DNA of 51,298 nucleotides from Microbispora hainanensis (GCF_006874475.1 NZ_VIRM01000063.1:1-51298); one strand, 5' to 3'; counted from the first letter of the stretch, positions 8,411 through 17,283 are shown. Translations and numbers: made by a program. The notes: generated by a model from the letters alone, not told the origin.

Positions 8411-8594
8411 TTTCGGTAAAATTCCGAATGTTTCTGCCCCGAAGGGGCCCCTCGCGGCGAGCCGCCCGCCCGGTGTCGTACTCCGCGCGACGCCCGTACA
8501 GGACGGCGAACCCGGCCGGCGCGACCGCCCCCGCGCGCCACGCTCCGGCGAAGAGGCTCCAACACCGAAATTTCTGTCTGTGTTCCGAAACTTC
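8411..8594. promoter_or_regulatory. Cluster of CCGAA-type LacI operator candidates
   Basis: Within the gap between the MFS start and the lacI stop lie CTTTCGG (8410-8416) plus CCGAATGTTTC (8424-8434), then CCGAAATTTCTG (8565-8576) and CCGAAACTTC (8585-8594). The 11-mer at 8424 is identical to one at 9685-9695 beside the lacI promoter. The last pair starts exactly 20 bp apart, as does the pair upstream of lacI. The rest of 8232-8606 shows no gene. Confidence 0.5.
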
Positions 8595-8606
8595 AGGTGA
8601 CTAATG

Positions 8607-9650
8607 TCACGCCACGAGCGGAGCGGTGCTGCCGCGCACGACGAGGCCCGTGGTGAGTTCGATGCGGTTCTGCGCCGGGGACTCGCCCCGGGCGATGGCG
8701 ACGACCATGGCCGTGGCTGCGGCGGCCATCTCGGTCAGCGGCTGGCGCACCGTGGTCAGCGCGGGAATGAGCCACTGCGCCATCGGCAGGTCGTCGAAGC
8801 CGACCACGCTCAGCTCGTCGGGGATGCGCAGCCCCATCTCGTGGGCCGCCTGGTAGACGCCCATGGCCTGCGCGTCGTTGAAGGCGAAGACGGCGGTCGG
8901 GGGCCGGGGCATCGCGAGCAGGGAGCGGGCGTGCGCCAGGCCGTCCTCCGCGCTGAAGTCGCCCTGCCGGACCAGCTCCGGGTCCGTCGGCACGCCCGCG
9001 GCGTCCATGGCGGCGCGGAACCCGTCGAGCCGCGCGCGGCTGGAGAGGGCGTGGGCGGGGCCGGTGATGAGCGCGATGCGCCGATGTCCCAGCTCAAGCA
9101 GGTGACGCGCGGCCGACAGGCCGCCGCTCCAGTTGCCCGCGCCGACCGAGGGCACCTCGTGCCCGGGGTCACCGGTGGGATCGACCAGCACCACGGGGAT
9201 GTCCCGGGTCCTGAGCTGCTCGTGCTCGGCCCGGGTGAGGCCGGAGAAGACCACGATCACGCCGTGGGGACGGCGGCCGATCACCCCCTCGATCCAGCCC
9301 GTGGCGGGAGGCTGGTGGTCCTGCAGCTCGGAGACGACGACCGCGAGGCCGTGCTCGCGCGCCACGTGCTCGACGCCCTTGATGACCTCCATCGCGTACG
9401 CGCCCTCCAGCTCGTTGAAGACCAGCTCGATGAGCGGAGCCGTGGTGGGGCGCTTCTTCTGCCGGCGATACCCGTGCTCGCGGATCAGGCCCTCGACCAG
9501 GGCCCGGGTCTCCGGGGCGACCTCCGACCTGCCGTTGACGACTTTGGAGACGGTCGCGGGCGACACCCCCGCCAGCTCGGCGATCTGGGCGATGGTCAGC
9601 GGCCGGGAGGGGGTGCGGTCGGGCGGTGTCGGCTCCCTGGTCGTCGTCAT
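8607..9650 (-). CDS. LacI family repressor next to GH3 beta-xylosidase gene
   Basis: A 347-residue LacI-type repressor. The N-terminal helix-turn-helix is at residues 18-40 (LTIAQIAELAGVSPATVSKV) after a 15-residue leader. The periplasmic-binding-protein-like sugar domain follows, ending with VVGFDDLPMAQWLIPALTTV as usual. I chose ATG 9650 because it gives the normal N-terminus; an upstream in-frame start at 9752 would run through the operator sites. It is divergent from the GH3 gene at 9974. Streptomyces BxlR, a comparable LacI protein beside a GH3 beta-xylosidase gene, is reported to bind short CGAA-N-TTCG inverted repeats; very similar sites lie at 9665-9697 and 9771-9783. Likely role: repressor of the GH3 genes and of itself, released by xylo- or gluco-oligosaccharide. 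Confidence 0.9.
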   Translation of the reverse strand: MTTTREPTPPDRTPSRPLTIAQIAELAGVSPATVSKVVNGRSEVAPETRALVEGLIREHGYRRQKKRPTTAPLIELVFNELEGAYAMEVIKGVEHVAREHGLAVVVSELQDHQPPATGWIEGVIGRRPHGVIVVFSGLTRAEHEQLRTRDIPVVLVDPTGDPGHEVPSVGAGNWSGGLSAARHLLELGHRRIALITGPAHALSSRARLDGFRAAMDAAGVPTDPELVRQGDFSAEDGLAHARSLLAMPRPPTAVFAFNDAQAMGVYQAAHEMGLRIPDELSVVGFDDLPMAQWLIPALTTVRQPLTEMAAAATAMVVAIARGESPAQNRIELTTGLVVRGSTAPLVA

Positions 9651-9664
9651 GGCCGCAGTGTAGC

Positions 9665-9697
9665 CCGAACTTTCGGACATCCAGCCGAATGTTTCGG
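9665..9697. promoter_or_regulatory. Paired operators upstream of lacI
   Basis: CCGAACTTTCGG (9665-9676, CGAA-N2-TTCG core) and CCGAATGTTTCGG (9685-9697, CGAA-N3-TTCG core) start 20 bp apart, 15-47 bases before the lacI start codon and 20-50 bases before the GH3 promoter. This placement would let one repressor control both directions. Confidence 0.65.
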
Positions 9698-9716
9698 ATG
9701 TCTCATTGCCTGATCC

Positions 9717-9746
9717 TTGACGGCCTCCAGCGCACCGGCCTAGAGT
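9717..9746 (+). promoter_or_regulatory. Sigma70-type promoter for the GH3 gene
   Basis: TTGACG (9717-9722), an 18-base spacer, then TAGAGT (9741-9746), close to the actinomycete housekeeping consensus. Transcription would start near 9753, just before the third operator. Confidence 0.55.
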
Positions 9747-9770
9747 CCACATAAACTATCGGTCCTTATT

Positions 9771-9783
9771 CGGAAACTTTCGG
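9771..9783. promoter_or_regulatory. Third LacI operator in the GH3 leader
   Basis: CGGAAACTTTCGG contains the perfect 9-bp palindrome GAAA-C-TTTC. It lies about 20 bases downstream of the predicted GH3 transcription start, a typical roadblock position. Confidence 0.5.
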
Positions 9784-9842
9784 ACCGCAGTTCAGACGAC
9801 AGCTTGGATCAGCCGACAGCTCGGATCAGCAGGGGGCGCTCG

Positions 9843-9977
9843 ATGCGGTTGCTCGCGTACCGCCGTCTGCCGCCGCTGCGACGCGGGGACGGCCGGGCCG
9901 ATCGTCACCTGGGTCCCGTACGGCGTCTTCCGGGGCCGAGGCCCACGCGATGGATCGACAAACAAGGGATGTCATGA
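9843..9977 (+). CDS. 44-residue leader ORF coupled to GH3
   Basis: A small ORF begins at ATG 9843 with an AGGGGG ribosome site 6 bases upstream and encodes an Arg/Pro-rich peptide, MRLLAYRRLPPLRR to WIDKQGMS. Its TGA stop overlaps the GH3 start in ATGA (9974-9977), the classical arrangement for translational coupling. It has no signal peptide or recognisable domain. It may be a genuine leader peptide that sets GH3 translation, or a chance frame. The overlap and the good ribosome site favour the first. Confidence 0.45.
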   Translation: MRLLAYRRLPPLRRGDGRADRHLGPVRRLPGPRPTRWIDKQGMS

Positions 9978-12331
9978 CATTCGTAGACGCGCCGGGGCTC
10001 GCGCCCTGGCGGGACGGCGACCGGCCTCTCGACGAGCGCGTGGAGGCGCTGCTGGCCGAGATGACGCTGGAGGAGAAGGTCGCCCAGCTCGGATCGGTGT
10101 GGGTCGACATCTCACCCGCCGACTCGGAGGCGGCGGGTGGCAACGTCGCACCGCTGCAGGACCTGTTCATGAAGGACGGCGCGGACCTCGCCGACCGGAT
10201 GCGCGACGGGGTCGGCCACCTGACCCGCGTGTACGGCACCGCGCCGGTGAGCCCGGCGGAGGGGGCGGCCGGGCTGCGCAAGCTGCAGGAGCAGGTGATC
10301 GCGGCCAACCGGTTCGGCATCCCCGCCATCGCGCACGAGGAGTGCCTGACCGGGTTCGCCACCTACGGCGCGACCGCCTATCCCACCCCGCTGGCCTGGG
10401 CCGCGACCTTCGACCCCGGGCTGGTGGAGCGCATGGCCCGGGCCATCGGCGACGACCTGCGCGCCGTCGGCGTCCACCAGGGCCTGTCGCCGGTCGTCGA
10501 CGTGGTGCGCGACTACCGCTGGGGGCGGGTCGAGGAGACGCTCGGCGAGGACCCCTACCTGGTGGGACAGCTCGGCGCGGCCTACGTGCGCGGCCTGGAG
10601 AACGCCGGGATCGTCGCGACGCTCAAGCACTTCGCCGGATACGGCGCCTCCCGGGCCGGCCGCAACCACGCCCCGGTCAGCATCGGCCCCCGCGAGATGG
10701 CCGACGTCATCCTCCCGCCGTTCGAGACGGCCATCCGCGAGGGCGGCGCCCGCTCGATCATGAACTCCTACACCGACATCGACGGCGTGCCGGTCGCCGC
10801 CAACACCGCCCTGCTGCGCGGGGTGCTGCGCGACCAGTGGGGTTTCGACGGCACGGTCGTGGCCGACTACTGGGCGGTGCCGTTCCTCGCCATGAACCAC
10901 CACGTCGCCACCGACGAGGCGCACGCCGGTGCGATCGCGCTGCGCGCGGGCATCGACGTCGAGCTGCCCGACACGGTCGGCTACGGCTCGCGCCTGGTCG
11001 AGCAGGTGCGGACCGGCAACGTGGAGGAGGCCCTGGTCGACGAGGCCGTACGCCGGGTGCTGCGGCAGAAGATCGAGCTCGGCCTGCTCGACGACGGCCC
11101 CCTCGTGCCGGAGGACGCCGGCGAGGTCGACCTGGACAGCCCTCGCAACCGCGACCTGGCCCGCACGGTGGCCGAACGCTCCGTCGTGCTGCTGAGCAAC
11201 CCCACCGGCGTGCTGCCGCTGGCCTCCGGGACGACCGCCCGCATCGCCGTCATCGGCCCGTGCGCCGACGACCCGCAGACCCTGCTCGGCTGCTACGCCT
11301 TCCCCAACCACGTTCTCGGCCGCTTCCCGGACCACGGGATGGGCCTGCCCATCGCCCCCGTCCTCGACCTCCTGCGGGCCGAGTTCCCCGACGCCGGCCT
11401 GGACTTCGCCCGGGGCGCCGACGTGTCGGGCGACGACACCTCGGGCATCGCCGAGGCCGCCGCCCTGGCCGGGCGGTCCGACCTCGCCCTGCTGTTCGTC
11501 GGCGACCGGGCCGGGCTGTTCGGCAACGGCACCTCGGGCGAGGGCTGCGACGCCGCCCACCTCGCCCTGCCCGGCGTCCAGCCGGAGCTGGTCGAGGCGG
11601 TCCTGGCCACCGGCACGCCGACCGTGCTCGTCGTGGTGTCCGGCCGCCCGTACGCGATCGGCGCCTACGCCGGCCGCGCCGCCGCCACGGTCCAGGCGTT
11701 CCTGCCGGGCGTGGAGGGTGGCGCGGCGATCGCGGGGGTGCTGAGCGGCCGGGTCGAGCCCACGGGCCGCCTGCCCGTCCAGATCCCCGGCTCGCCCTTC
11801 GTCAACCCCTCCACCTATCTGCAGCCGCCTCTGGGACTGCACAGCGAGGGAATCTCCGCGTCCGACCCCACCCCGGCCTTCCCTTTCGGCCACGGGCTGT
11901 CGTACACCACGGTCACCTACGACGGGCTGACGACCTCGACGGAGCGGTGCCCCACGGACGGCACGGTCGAGGCGCGGGTGACCGTCACCAACACCGGCTC
12001 CAGGCCGGCGGAGGAGGTCGTGCAGCTGTACGCCTCCGACCCGGTGGCGCAGGTGGCCCGTCCCGTCGCGCAGCTGGTCGGCTTCGCCCGGGTGCCGCTC
12101 GGGCCCGGGCAGACCCGTGAGGTGGTCTTCGAGATCCCCACCGACGCCTTCTCCTACACCGATCCCGGCCTGCGCAGGATCGTCGAGCCGGGCGTCATCG
12201 CGCTCACCGCCGGCCCGTCCGCCGCCGACCGTCCGCTGCGGACCGACATCCTGCTGACCGGCGACACCGTCGTGCTCGGCGGGGCCCGGCGGCTCACCAC
12301 GCACGCGCGGATGCCGGAACCGGCCTCCTGA
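9974..12331 (+). CDS. Glycoside hydrolase family 3, beta-xylosidase/beta-glucosidase
   Basis: A 785-residue GH3 enzyme, cytoplasmic (no signal peptide), that removes terminal beta-linked sugars from short oligosaccharides. Domains in order: TIM-barrel GH3 domain (residues about 15-330) with KHFAGYG at 218 and the nucleophile Asp298 in TVVADYWAV; the (alpha/beta)6 sandwich domain (about 385-600); and a C-terminal fibronectin-III-like domain with PFGHGLSYT and VTVTNTGSRPAEEVVQLY. The ADY context around the nucleophile, and the start PWRDGDRPLDERVEALL, resemble actinomycete BxlA beta-xylosidases more than SDW-type beta-glucosidases. I chose ATG 9974 because AAGGGA precedes it and the leader ORF overlaps it; ATG 9950 has no ribosome site. 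It is first in a run with a second GH3 gene. Confidence 0.9.
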   Translation: MTFVDAPGLAPWRDGDRPLDERVEALLAEMTLEEKVAQLGSVWVDISPADSEAAGGNVAPLQDLFMKDGADLADRMRDGVGHLTRVYGTAPVSPAEGAAGLRKLQEQVIAANRFGIPAIAHEECLTGFATYGATAYPTPLAWAATFDPGLVERMARAIGDDLRAVGVHQGLSPVVDVVRDYRWGRVEETLGEDPYLVGQLGAAYVRGLENAGIVATLKHFAGYGASRAGRNHAPVSIGPREMADVILPPFETAIREGGARSIMNSYTDIDGVPVAANTALLRGVLRDQWGFDGTVVADYWAVPFLAMNHHVATDEAHAGAIALRAGIDVELPDTVGYGSRLVEQVRTGNVEEALVDEAVRRVLRQKIELGLLDDGPLVPEDAGEVDLDSPRNRDLARTVAERSVVLLSNPTGVLPLASGTTARIAVIGPCADDPQTLLGCYAFPNHVLGRFPDHGMGLPIAPVLDLLRAEFPDAGLDFARGADVSGDDTSGIAEAAALAGRSDLALLFVGDRAGLFGNGTSGEGCDAAHLALPGVQPELVEAVLATGTPTVLVVVSGRPYAIGAYAGRAAATVQAFLPGVEGGAAIAGVLSGRVEPTGRLPVQIPGSPFVNPSTYLQPPLGLHSEGISASDPTPAFPFGHGLSYTTVTYDGLTTSTERCPTDGTVEARVTVTNTGSRPAEEVVQLYASDPVAQVARPVAQLVGFARVPLGPGQTREVVFEIPTDAFSYTDPGLRRIVEPGVIALTAGPSAADRPLRTDILLTGDTVVLGGARRLTTHARMPEPAS

Positions 12332-12343
12332 CCGTGACACGCG

Positions 12344-12370
12344 CGCGGCGGGCGGCAGGGCCGCCCGCCG
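12344..12370. terminator. GC hairpin between the two GH3 genes
   Basis: A 12-bp perfect stem (12344-12355 with 12359-12370) and an AGG loop, 12 bases after the first GH3 stop. It could end or attenuate the first transcript before the second GH3 gene. Confidence 0.6.
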
Positions 12371-12489
12371 CCGCGCCGTCACGTCCGGCAGTCCCACTGC
12401 CGGGAGGATCGCACCGCCGCTCCTTGTCTGCCGCTGCTCCCTTCCGGGGCAGGAAACACTGTGAACTCTCCCCGTGAAAGGAGCTCTCG

Positions 12490-14736
12490 ATGGCCCGGAC
12501 CGACCTCGACGCGCTCACCCTGAACGCGCTCACCCTGGAGCAGAGGGCCTCGCTGCTGTCGGGCCGGGACTTCTGGACGACCAAGGCGCTCGAGGAGGCC
12601 GGGATTCCGTCCATCACGCTGTGCGACGGGCCGCACGGCGTACGCCGTGAGGCCGGCGGCTCCGACCACCTCGGCCTGAACGAGAGCATCCCCGCCACCT
12701 GCTTCCCGCCCGCGGTGGCGGTCGGGTCGAGCTGGGACCCCGAGGTGGCCGCCCGGATCGGCGCCGCGGTCGGCCGGGAGGGCCGTGCCCTCGGCGTGGC
12801 GGTCGTGCTCGGCCCCGGCGTGAACATCAAGCGCTCGCCCCTGTGCGGGCGCAACTTCGAGTACTACTCGGAAGATCCCCTGCTCTCCGGCGTGCTGGCG
12901 GCGGCGCACGTCTCGGCGCTGCAGGCCGAGGGGCCCGGCGCGTCGGTCAAGCACTTCGCCGCCAACAACCAGGAGACCGAGCGCATGCGGGTCAGCGCCG
13001 ACGTGGACGAGCGCACGCTGCGCGAGATCTACTTCCCCGCGTTCGAGCGGGTGGTCACGCAGGCCAGGCCCGCCACCGTGATGTGCTCCTACAACCGCGT
13101 CAACGGCGTCCACGCCTCGCAGAACCGGTGGCTGCTCACCGACGTCCTGCGCCGCGAGTGGGGCTTCACCGGCGTGGTCGTCTCCGACTGGGGCGCGGTG
13201 CAGGACCGGGTCGCCGCGCTGGCCGCTGGCCTCGACCTCGAAATGCCGGGCACCGGCGGCGCGAGCGACCGGCGCATCGTGGACGCCGTCCGCGCGGGCG
13301 AGCTCGACGAGGCCGCGGTGAACGCGAGCGTGCGCCGCGTCGTCGCGCTCACCCAGCGCTACAGCGGTGTCACCGGCGCGTTCGACGCCGACGCCCATCA
13401 CGCGCTCGCCCGCGAGCTCGCCGCCGAATGCGCCGTGCTGCTCAAGAACGAGGACGGCACGCTCCCCCTCTCGGCGGAGGCCCGCATCGCCGTGATCGGC
13501 GAGTTCGCCGCCACGCCGAGGTTCCAGGGCGGCGGCAGCTCCCACATCAACGCCACCCGGGTCGACGCGGCGCTCGACGCGATCCGCGCCCACGCCCCGG
13601 ACGCCGCCTACGCCCCGGGGTTCACCCTGGACGGATCGGGCGACGCGCGGGAGCTTCGCGAGGCGGCGGCCGAGACCGCGGCGTCCGCCGACGTCGCGAT
13701 CGTCTTCGCCGGTCTGGGCGAGCGGGAGGAGTCGGAGGGCTTCGACCGGGAGACCATCGGCCTGCCCGCCGTCCAGGTCGAGCTGATCCGCGCGGTCGCC
13801 GCGGCGGCCCGCCGTACGGTGGTCGTCCTGTCCAACGGCGGCGTCGTCTCCCTGGAGGGCTGGCACGACGACGTCGACGCCGTGCTGGAGGGCTGGCTGC
13901 TCGGCCAGGCGGGCGGCTCCGCCGTCGCCGACCTCCTCTTCGGTGTCGTGAACCCCTCCGGGCGCCTCGCCGAGAGCATCCCGGTGCGGCTGCAGGACAC
14001 GCCGAGCTACCTCAACTTCCCGGGCGAGGCCGGGCACGTGCGCTACGGCGAGGGCGTCATGGTCGGCTACCGCTACTACGAGACGGTCGAGCTGCCCGTG
14101 CGCTACCCCTTCGGCCACGGCCTGAGCTACACGACGTTCGCGACCGACGGCCTCACCGTCACCCGTACGGGCGACGACAGGGCGGCCGTCACCGTGCGGG
14201 TGACCAACACCGGCGACCGGGCGGGCAAGCACGTGGTGCAGGTCTACGTGTCCACCACCGCCGGCCCCGTACGGCGGCCCGCCCGGGAGCTGCGGGCCTT
14301 CACGAAGGTCTCCCTCGCCCCCGGCGAGTCGCGCCTGGTCACCCTTCACCTCGACCGCCGGGCGTTCGCCTACTACGACGTCCGGCTCGGCCGGTGGGTC
14401 GTCGCGCCGGGCGACTACACGATCCAGATCGGTGAGAACGCCTCGTCCGTCGTGGCCGAGACGACGATCAGCCTCGGCGGCGACACCCTCGTCCCCGTGG
14501 TGTCGCTCGACTCGACGCTCGGCGAGTGGCTCTCCCACCCGCTCGCCGGGCCCGCCCTCATGCGGGTCCTCACCGGCGGGAAGAGCGCGCGGCCCGAGGA
14601 GGATGACGAGAACGGGCTGCGGATGGCCTCGTCGATGCCGATGGGACGGTTCCTGTCCTTCGCCGGCATCGACATTCCCCACGCGACCCTGCGGGAACTG
14701 GTTGCCCTGGGCTGCTCGGACGGCCCGGCGGCCTGA
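12490..14736 (+). CDS. Glycoside hydrolase family 3, beta-glucosidase
   Basis: A 748-residue GH3 enzyme without signal peptide, so it acts on imported oligosaccharides or glycosides. The barrel domain contains CDGPHGVRRE, KHFAANNQE (154-162) and the nucleophile Asp233 in VVSDWGAV. The second domain carries the acid/base region REESEGFDRE, near residue 415, on which SDW-type GH3 beta-glucosidases depend. The C-terminal fibronectin-III-like domain has YPFGHGLSYTTF. The last 70 residues (SLDSTLGEWLSHP and on) are the extension common in this group. A strong AAAGGAG ribosome site precedes ATG 12490. The spacer from the first GH3 gene is 158 bases with a hairpin, so expression may be only partly linked. 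No CCGAA operator is seen in this spacer. Confidence 0.9.
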   Translation: MARTDLDALTLNALTLEQRASLLSGRDFWTTKALEEAGIPSITLCDGPHGVRREAGGSDHLGLNESIPATCFPPAVAVGSSWDPEVAARIGAAVGREGRALGVAVVLGPGVNIKRSPLCGRNFEYYSEDPLLSGVLAAAHVSALQAEGPGASVKHFAANNQETERMRVSADVDERTLREIYFPAFERVVTQARPATVMCSYNRVNGVHASQNRWLLTDVLRREWGFTGVVVSDWGAVQDRVAALAAGLDLEMPGTGGASDRRIVDAVRAGELDEAAVNASVRRVVALTQRYSGVTGAFDADAHHALARELAAECAVLLKNEDGTLPLSAEARIAVIGEFAATPRFQGGGSSHINATRVDAALDAIRAHAPDAAYAPGFTLDGSGDARELREAAAETAASADVAIVFAGLGEREESEGFDRETIGLPAVQVELIRAVAAAARRTVVVLSNGGVVSLEGWHDDVDAVLEGWLLGQAGGSAVADLLFGVVNPSGRLAESIPVRLQDTPSYLNFPGEAGHVRYGEGVMVGYRYYETVELPVRYPFGHGLSYTTFATDGLTVTRTGDDRAAVTVRVTNTGDRAGKHVVQVYVSTTAGPVRRPARELRAFTKVSLAPGESRLVTLHLDRRAFAYYDVRLGRWVVAPGDYTIQIGENASSVVAETTISLGGDTLVPVVSLDSTLGEWLSHPLAGPALMRVLTGGKSARPEEDDENGLRMASSMPMGRFLSFAGIDIPHATLRELVALGCSDGPAA

Positions 14737-14825
14737 GCCGCCTGGCATTTCCGGCGCATTTTTGGATTTATGCCGCCGACAAATCACCTTTCCGGATATG
14801 ACAACCGAATATCGATAATGAACCG

Positions 14826-14854
14826 TTGACAGGATCGCACCGCATAGGGACGAT
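14826..14854 (+). promoter_or_regulatory. Candidate promoter of the DUF1906 gene
   Basis: TTGACA (14826-14831) is followed after 17 bases by GACGAT, a weak -10 element, in an unusually AT-rich stretch (14737-14880). The next gene starts at 14957. Confidence 0.35.
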
Positions 14855-14956
14855 CCAGATAATCCTCCGCATCTCAGGCGCAGGGGCTCGTAGCACCACA
14901 CCTCGGCAAGAGCATCAAATGCCACATCAGGCCGGGAATCGGTACGGGAGAGTGCG

Positions 14957-17173
14957 ATGGACGAAATGGTGCTCCGAGCACAACGGTTCATCAACACGAT
15001 CTACGGCAACGTGCCCGGCATCACCAAGGTCGCGGAAGACGGCATAACCGGCTGGGCGACGATGGGCGCGCTGACCCGGTGCCTGCAGCACGAGCTGGGC
15101 ATCACCGCACTGTCCGACAAGTTCGGCCAGACCACCATGTCCACCCTCCAGAGCACGTGGCCGTCCATCGGTCCCGGCACCGGGGCCCCGGCGAACCTGG
15201 TCCGGATCGTCCAGTCAGGGTTGTACTGCAAGGGCTATGACGGCGGGCAGATCGACGGGATCTTCAACGATCGTGTCGCCGCCGCCGTCCAGAAGCTCAA
15301 GTCCGATGCGGGCGTGAGCGGCGTATATCCGGGCGCCGATATGGTGCCGAAGGTGTTCAAGGCGCTGCTGAACATGGACGCCTATGTCGTCGTCAGCGGT
15401 GGAAACCCCGTTGTCCGGTCCATCCAGCAGTGGATGAACGATCGCTATGTGAATCGCGCCGGATTCTTCATCGTCCCCTGCGACGGACATTTTTCCAGGG
15501 ACGTCCAGAAAGCATTGATGCTGGCCGTCCAGTTCGAGCTGGGAATGAGCGATTCCGACGCCACCGGAGTGTTCGGGCCCGCCACCCAGGCCGGCCTCAA
15601 GGCCAACACTCTCTCCGTGGGCTCCTCCGGCCCTTGGGTGCGGCTGTTCTCCGCGGCGATGGTGTTCAACAGGCGTGACGGCGTCACCTTCACCGGCACC
15701 TTCGATTCCCACCTGTCCAGACAGGTCAGGAAATTTCAGGCGTTCGTCAAGTTACCCGTCACCGGCAAGGGGGATTTCCAGACCTGGGCCTCCCTGCTTG
15801 TCTCCACCGGAGACGCGACGCGTAAGGGCAGCGCCTTCGACTGCGTGACGGAGATCACCCCGGCGCGCGCCGACGCGCTCATAGCCGCCGGCTACCGCAT
15901 CGCGGGCCGCTACCTGTGCAACGTGCCGGACACCACGTTGAACAAGATGATCCAGCCGGGCGAGCTCGCGGTGCTGGCCGCGAAGGGCCTGCGCGTCTTC
16001 CCCATCTACCAGACCTCGGGTGAATCCGTCGACTACTTCCGGTACGCCCAGGGCGTCGTCGACGCATTCGCCGCGATCGAGTGGGCCCGCCGTCACGGAT
16101 TCAGATCCGGCACGCGGATCTATTTCGCCGTGGATTTCGACGCGCTGGACCATCAGGTGACGTCGAATGTCATTCCGCACTTCCGCGGAATCGCGAACAT
16201 GATGAACGAGCACGCCAGAGGCTACAAGGTCGGCATCTACGGACCCCGCAACGTCTGCAGCCGGGTGAGTGCCATGGGCCTGACGTCGGCGAGCTTCGTC
16301 TCCGACATGTCCTCGGGATATTCCGGCAACCTCGGCTACCCCATGCCCGCCGACTGGGCGTTCGACCAGATCGCCACGATCACTGTCGGCTCCGCTGCGG
16401 GGAAGATCCAGATCGACGACAACATCGCCTCGGGACTCGACGAGGGCCAGAGCAGATTCAACCCCGGCACGGTCGCGACCGGCCTCGACGTCGGCTTCGA
16501 CATGAGCAAGAGAGGCGCACTGCTCCAGGACGCACGGAACTACCTGGCAAGCATCGGCGTTCCGGAGGAAGGTGGCAGCGATCTGTTCGACAAGGACAAC
16601 GCCACCCTGGGCTGCAACACCACGACCGAGGCGTTCGACATCACGCTGACCCACGACAAGCTGATCACCGGTCTGGCGCGCCGGCTGAAGATGCGCAAGG
16701 CGCTGATCCAGGCCCCGATCCTGTGGGAGATCCGCAAGTGGAATCCCGCGGACCTGGCGGCCGACAACCTCGTGCGAAGTCACTACACCGGCGGCCCGAT
16801 CGGCACGAACGACTGCAGCACCGGGCCGGCACAGATCTTCGCCGCGACGGCGATCAAAGCCCGCAATCACGCGATCCAGAAGGGCATCATCAGCGGCGCC
16901 ATCCTGGACCCCGCCGACGAGACCGACCTCTGGGCCGTCTGGCAGAAGCTGCAGGACCCTTCGTACAACATCACCACCGTGGCGTACGTCCACATCTGGG
17001 GAGCCGCCGAGATAGGCGTCGCGCGCCCCGGCCTCGCCACCGGCGAAAACAACACCCGCCGGATTCTGGCGCGATACAACGGCGTCAACGCCGCCGCCGA
17101 GCAGTACGGCCGCGAGCTTCTCGGCCTCTACAAGGTGTTCGAGAAGTACAACGCGCCCCTCCGCGCCGGCTAA
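14957..17173 (+). CDS. Peptidoglycan-binding, DUF1906 and lysozyme-like multidomain protein
   Basis: A 738-residue protein with three parts. Residues about 10-275 hold repeated peptidoglycan-binding-like helical units (GQIDGIFNDRVAAAVQKL, GVFGPATQAGLKANTL, VRKFQAFVKLPVTGKGDFQT). Residues about 285-505 are a DUF1906 (Rv2525c-like) glycoside-hydrolase-like TIM barrel, starting GSAFDCVTEITPARADALIA, with YFAVDFDA and VGIYGPRNVC. Residues about 575-735 look like a lytic transglycosylase/lysozyme fold: ALIQAPILWEIRKWNP with a candidate catalytic Glu, then DCSTGPAQIFAATAI. All are cell-wall domains, yet there is no signal peptide, Tat motif or membrane segment. Export by a non-Sec route or release by lysis would be needed. 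GGGAG precedes ATG 14957. It is a single gene whose base composition is a little lower in G+C than its neighbours. Confidence 0.85.
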   Translation: MDEMVLRAQRFINTIYGNVPGITKVAEDGITGWATMGALTRCLQHELGITALSDKFGQTTMSTLQSTWPSIGPGTGAPANLVRIVQSGLYCKGYDGGQIDGIFNDRVAAAVQKLKSDAGVSGVYPGADMVPKVFKALLNMDAYVVVSGGNPVVRSIQQWMNDRYVNRAGFFIVPCDGHFSRDVQKALMLAVQFELGMSDSDATGVFGPATQAGLKANTLSVGSSGPWVRLFSAAMVFNRRDGVTFTGTFDSHLSRQVRKFQAFVKLPVTGKGDFQTWASLLVSTGDATRKGSAFDCVTEITPARADALIAAGYRIAGRYLCNVPDTTLNKMIQPGELAVLAAKGLRVFPIYQTSGESVDYFRYAQGVVDAFAAIEWARRHGFRSGTRIYFAVDFDALDHQVTSNVIPHFRGIANMMNEHARGYKVGIYGPRNVCSRVSAMGLTSASFVSDMSSGYSGNLGYPMPADWAFDQIATITVGSAAGKIQIDDNIASGLDEGQSRFNPGTVATGLDVGFDMSKRGALLQDARNYLASIGVPEEGGSDLFDKDNATLGCNTTTEAFDITLTHDKLITGLARRLKMRKALIQAPILWEIRKWNPADLAADNLVRSHYTGGPIGTNDCSTGPAQIFAATAIKARNHAIQKGIISGAILDPADETDLWAVWQKLQDPSYNITTVAYVHIWGAAEIGVARPGLATGENNTRRILARYNGVNAAAEQYGRELLGLYKVFEKYNAPLRAG

Positions 17174-17180
17174 GCGCTCC

Positions 17181-17228
17181 GGCCGCGCGTCCGGTCGCAC
17201 AGGGACCCGTACGACTGGACGCGCGGCC
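17181..17228. terminator. Bidirectional terminator hairpin
   Basis: A perfect 12-bp inverted repeat, GGCCGCGCGTCC (17181-17192) and GGACGCGCGGCC (17217-17228), between the convergent DUF1906 and permease genes. Confidence 0.65.
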
Positions 17229-17283
17229 TTCCACGCACGCGTGCGGCGAGCGAGCGAGCGTGTGGTGTCTGCCGGGCGCGGGG

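Noticed and set aside
10112..14997. Long open frames antisense to the two GH3 genes (761 and 872 codons)
   Set aside because: They mirror the third-position bias of the real GH3 genes and show no motif or ribosome site.
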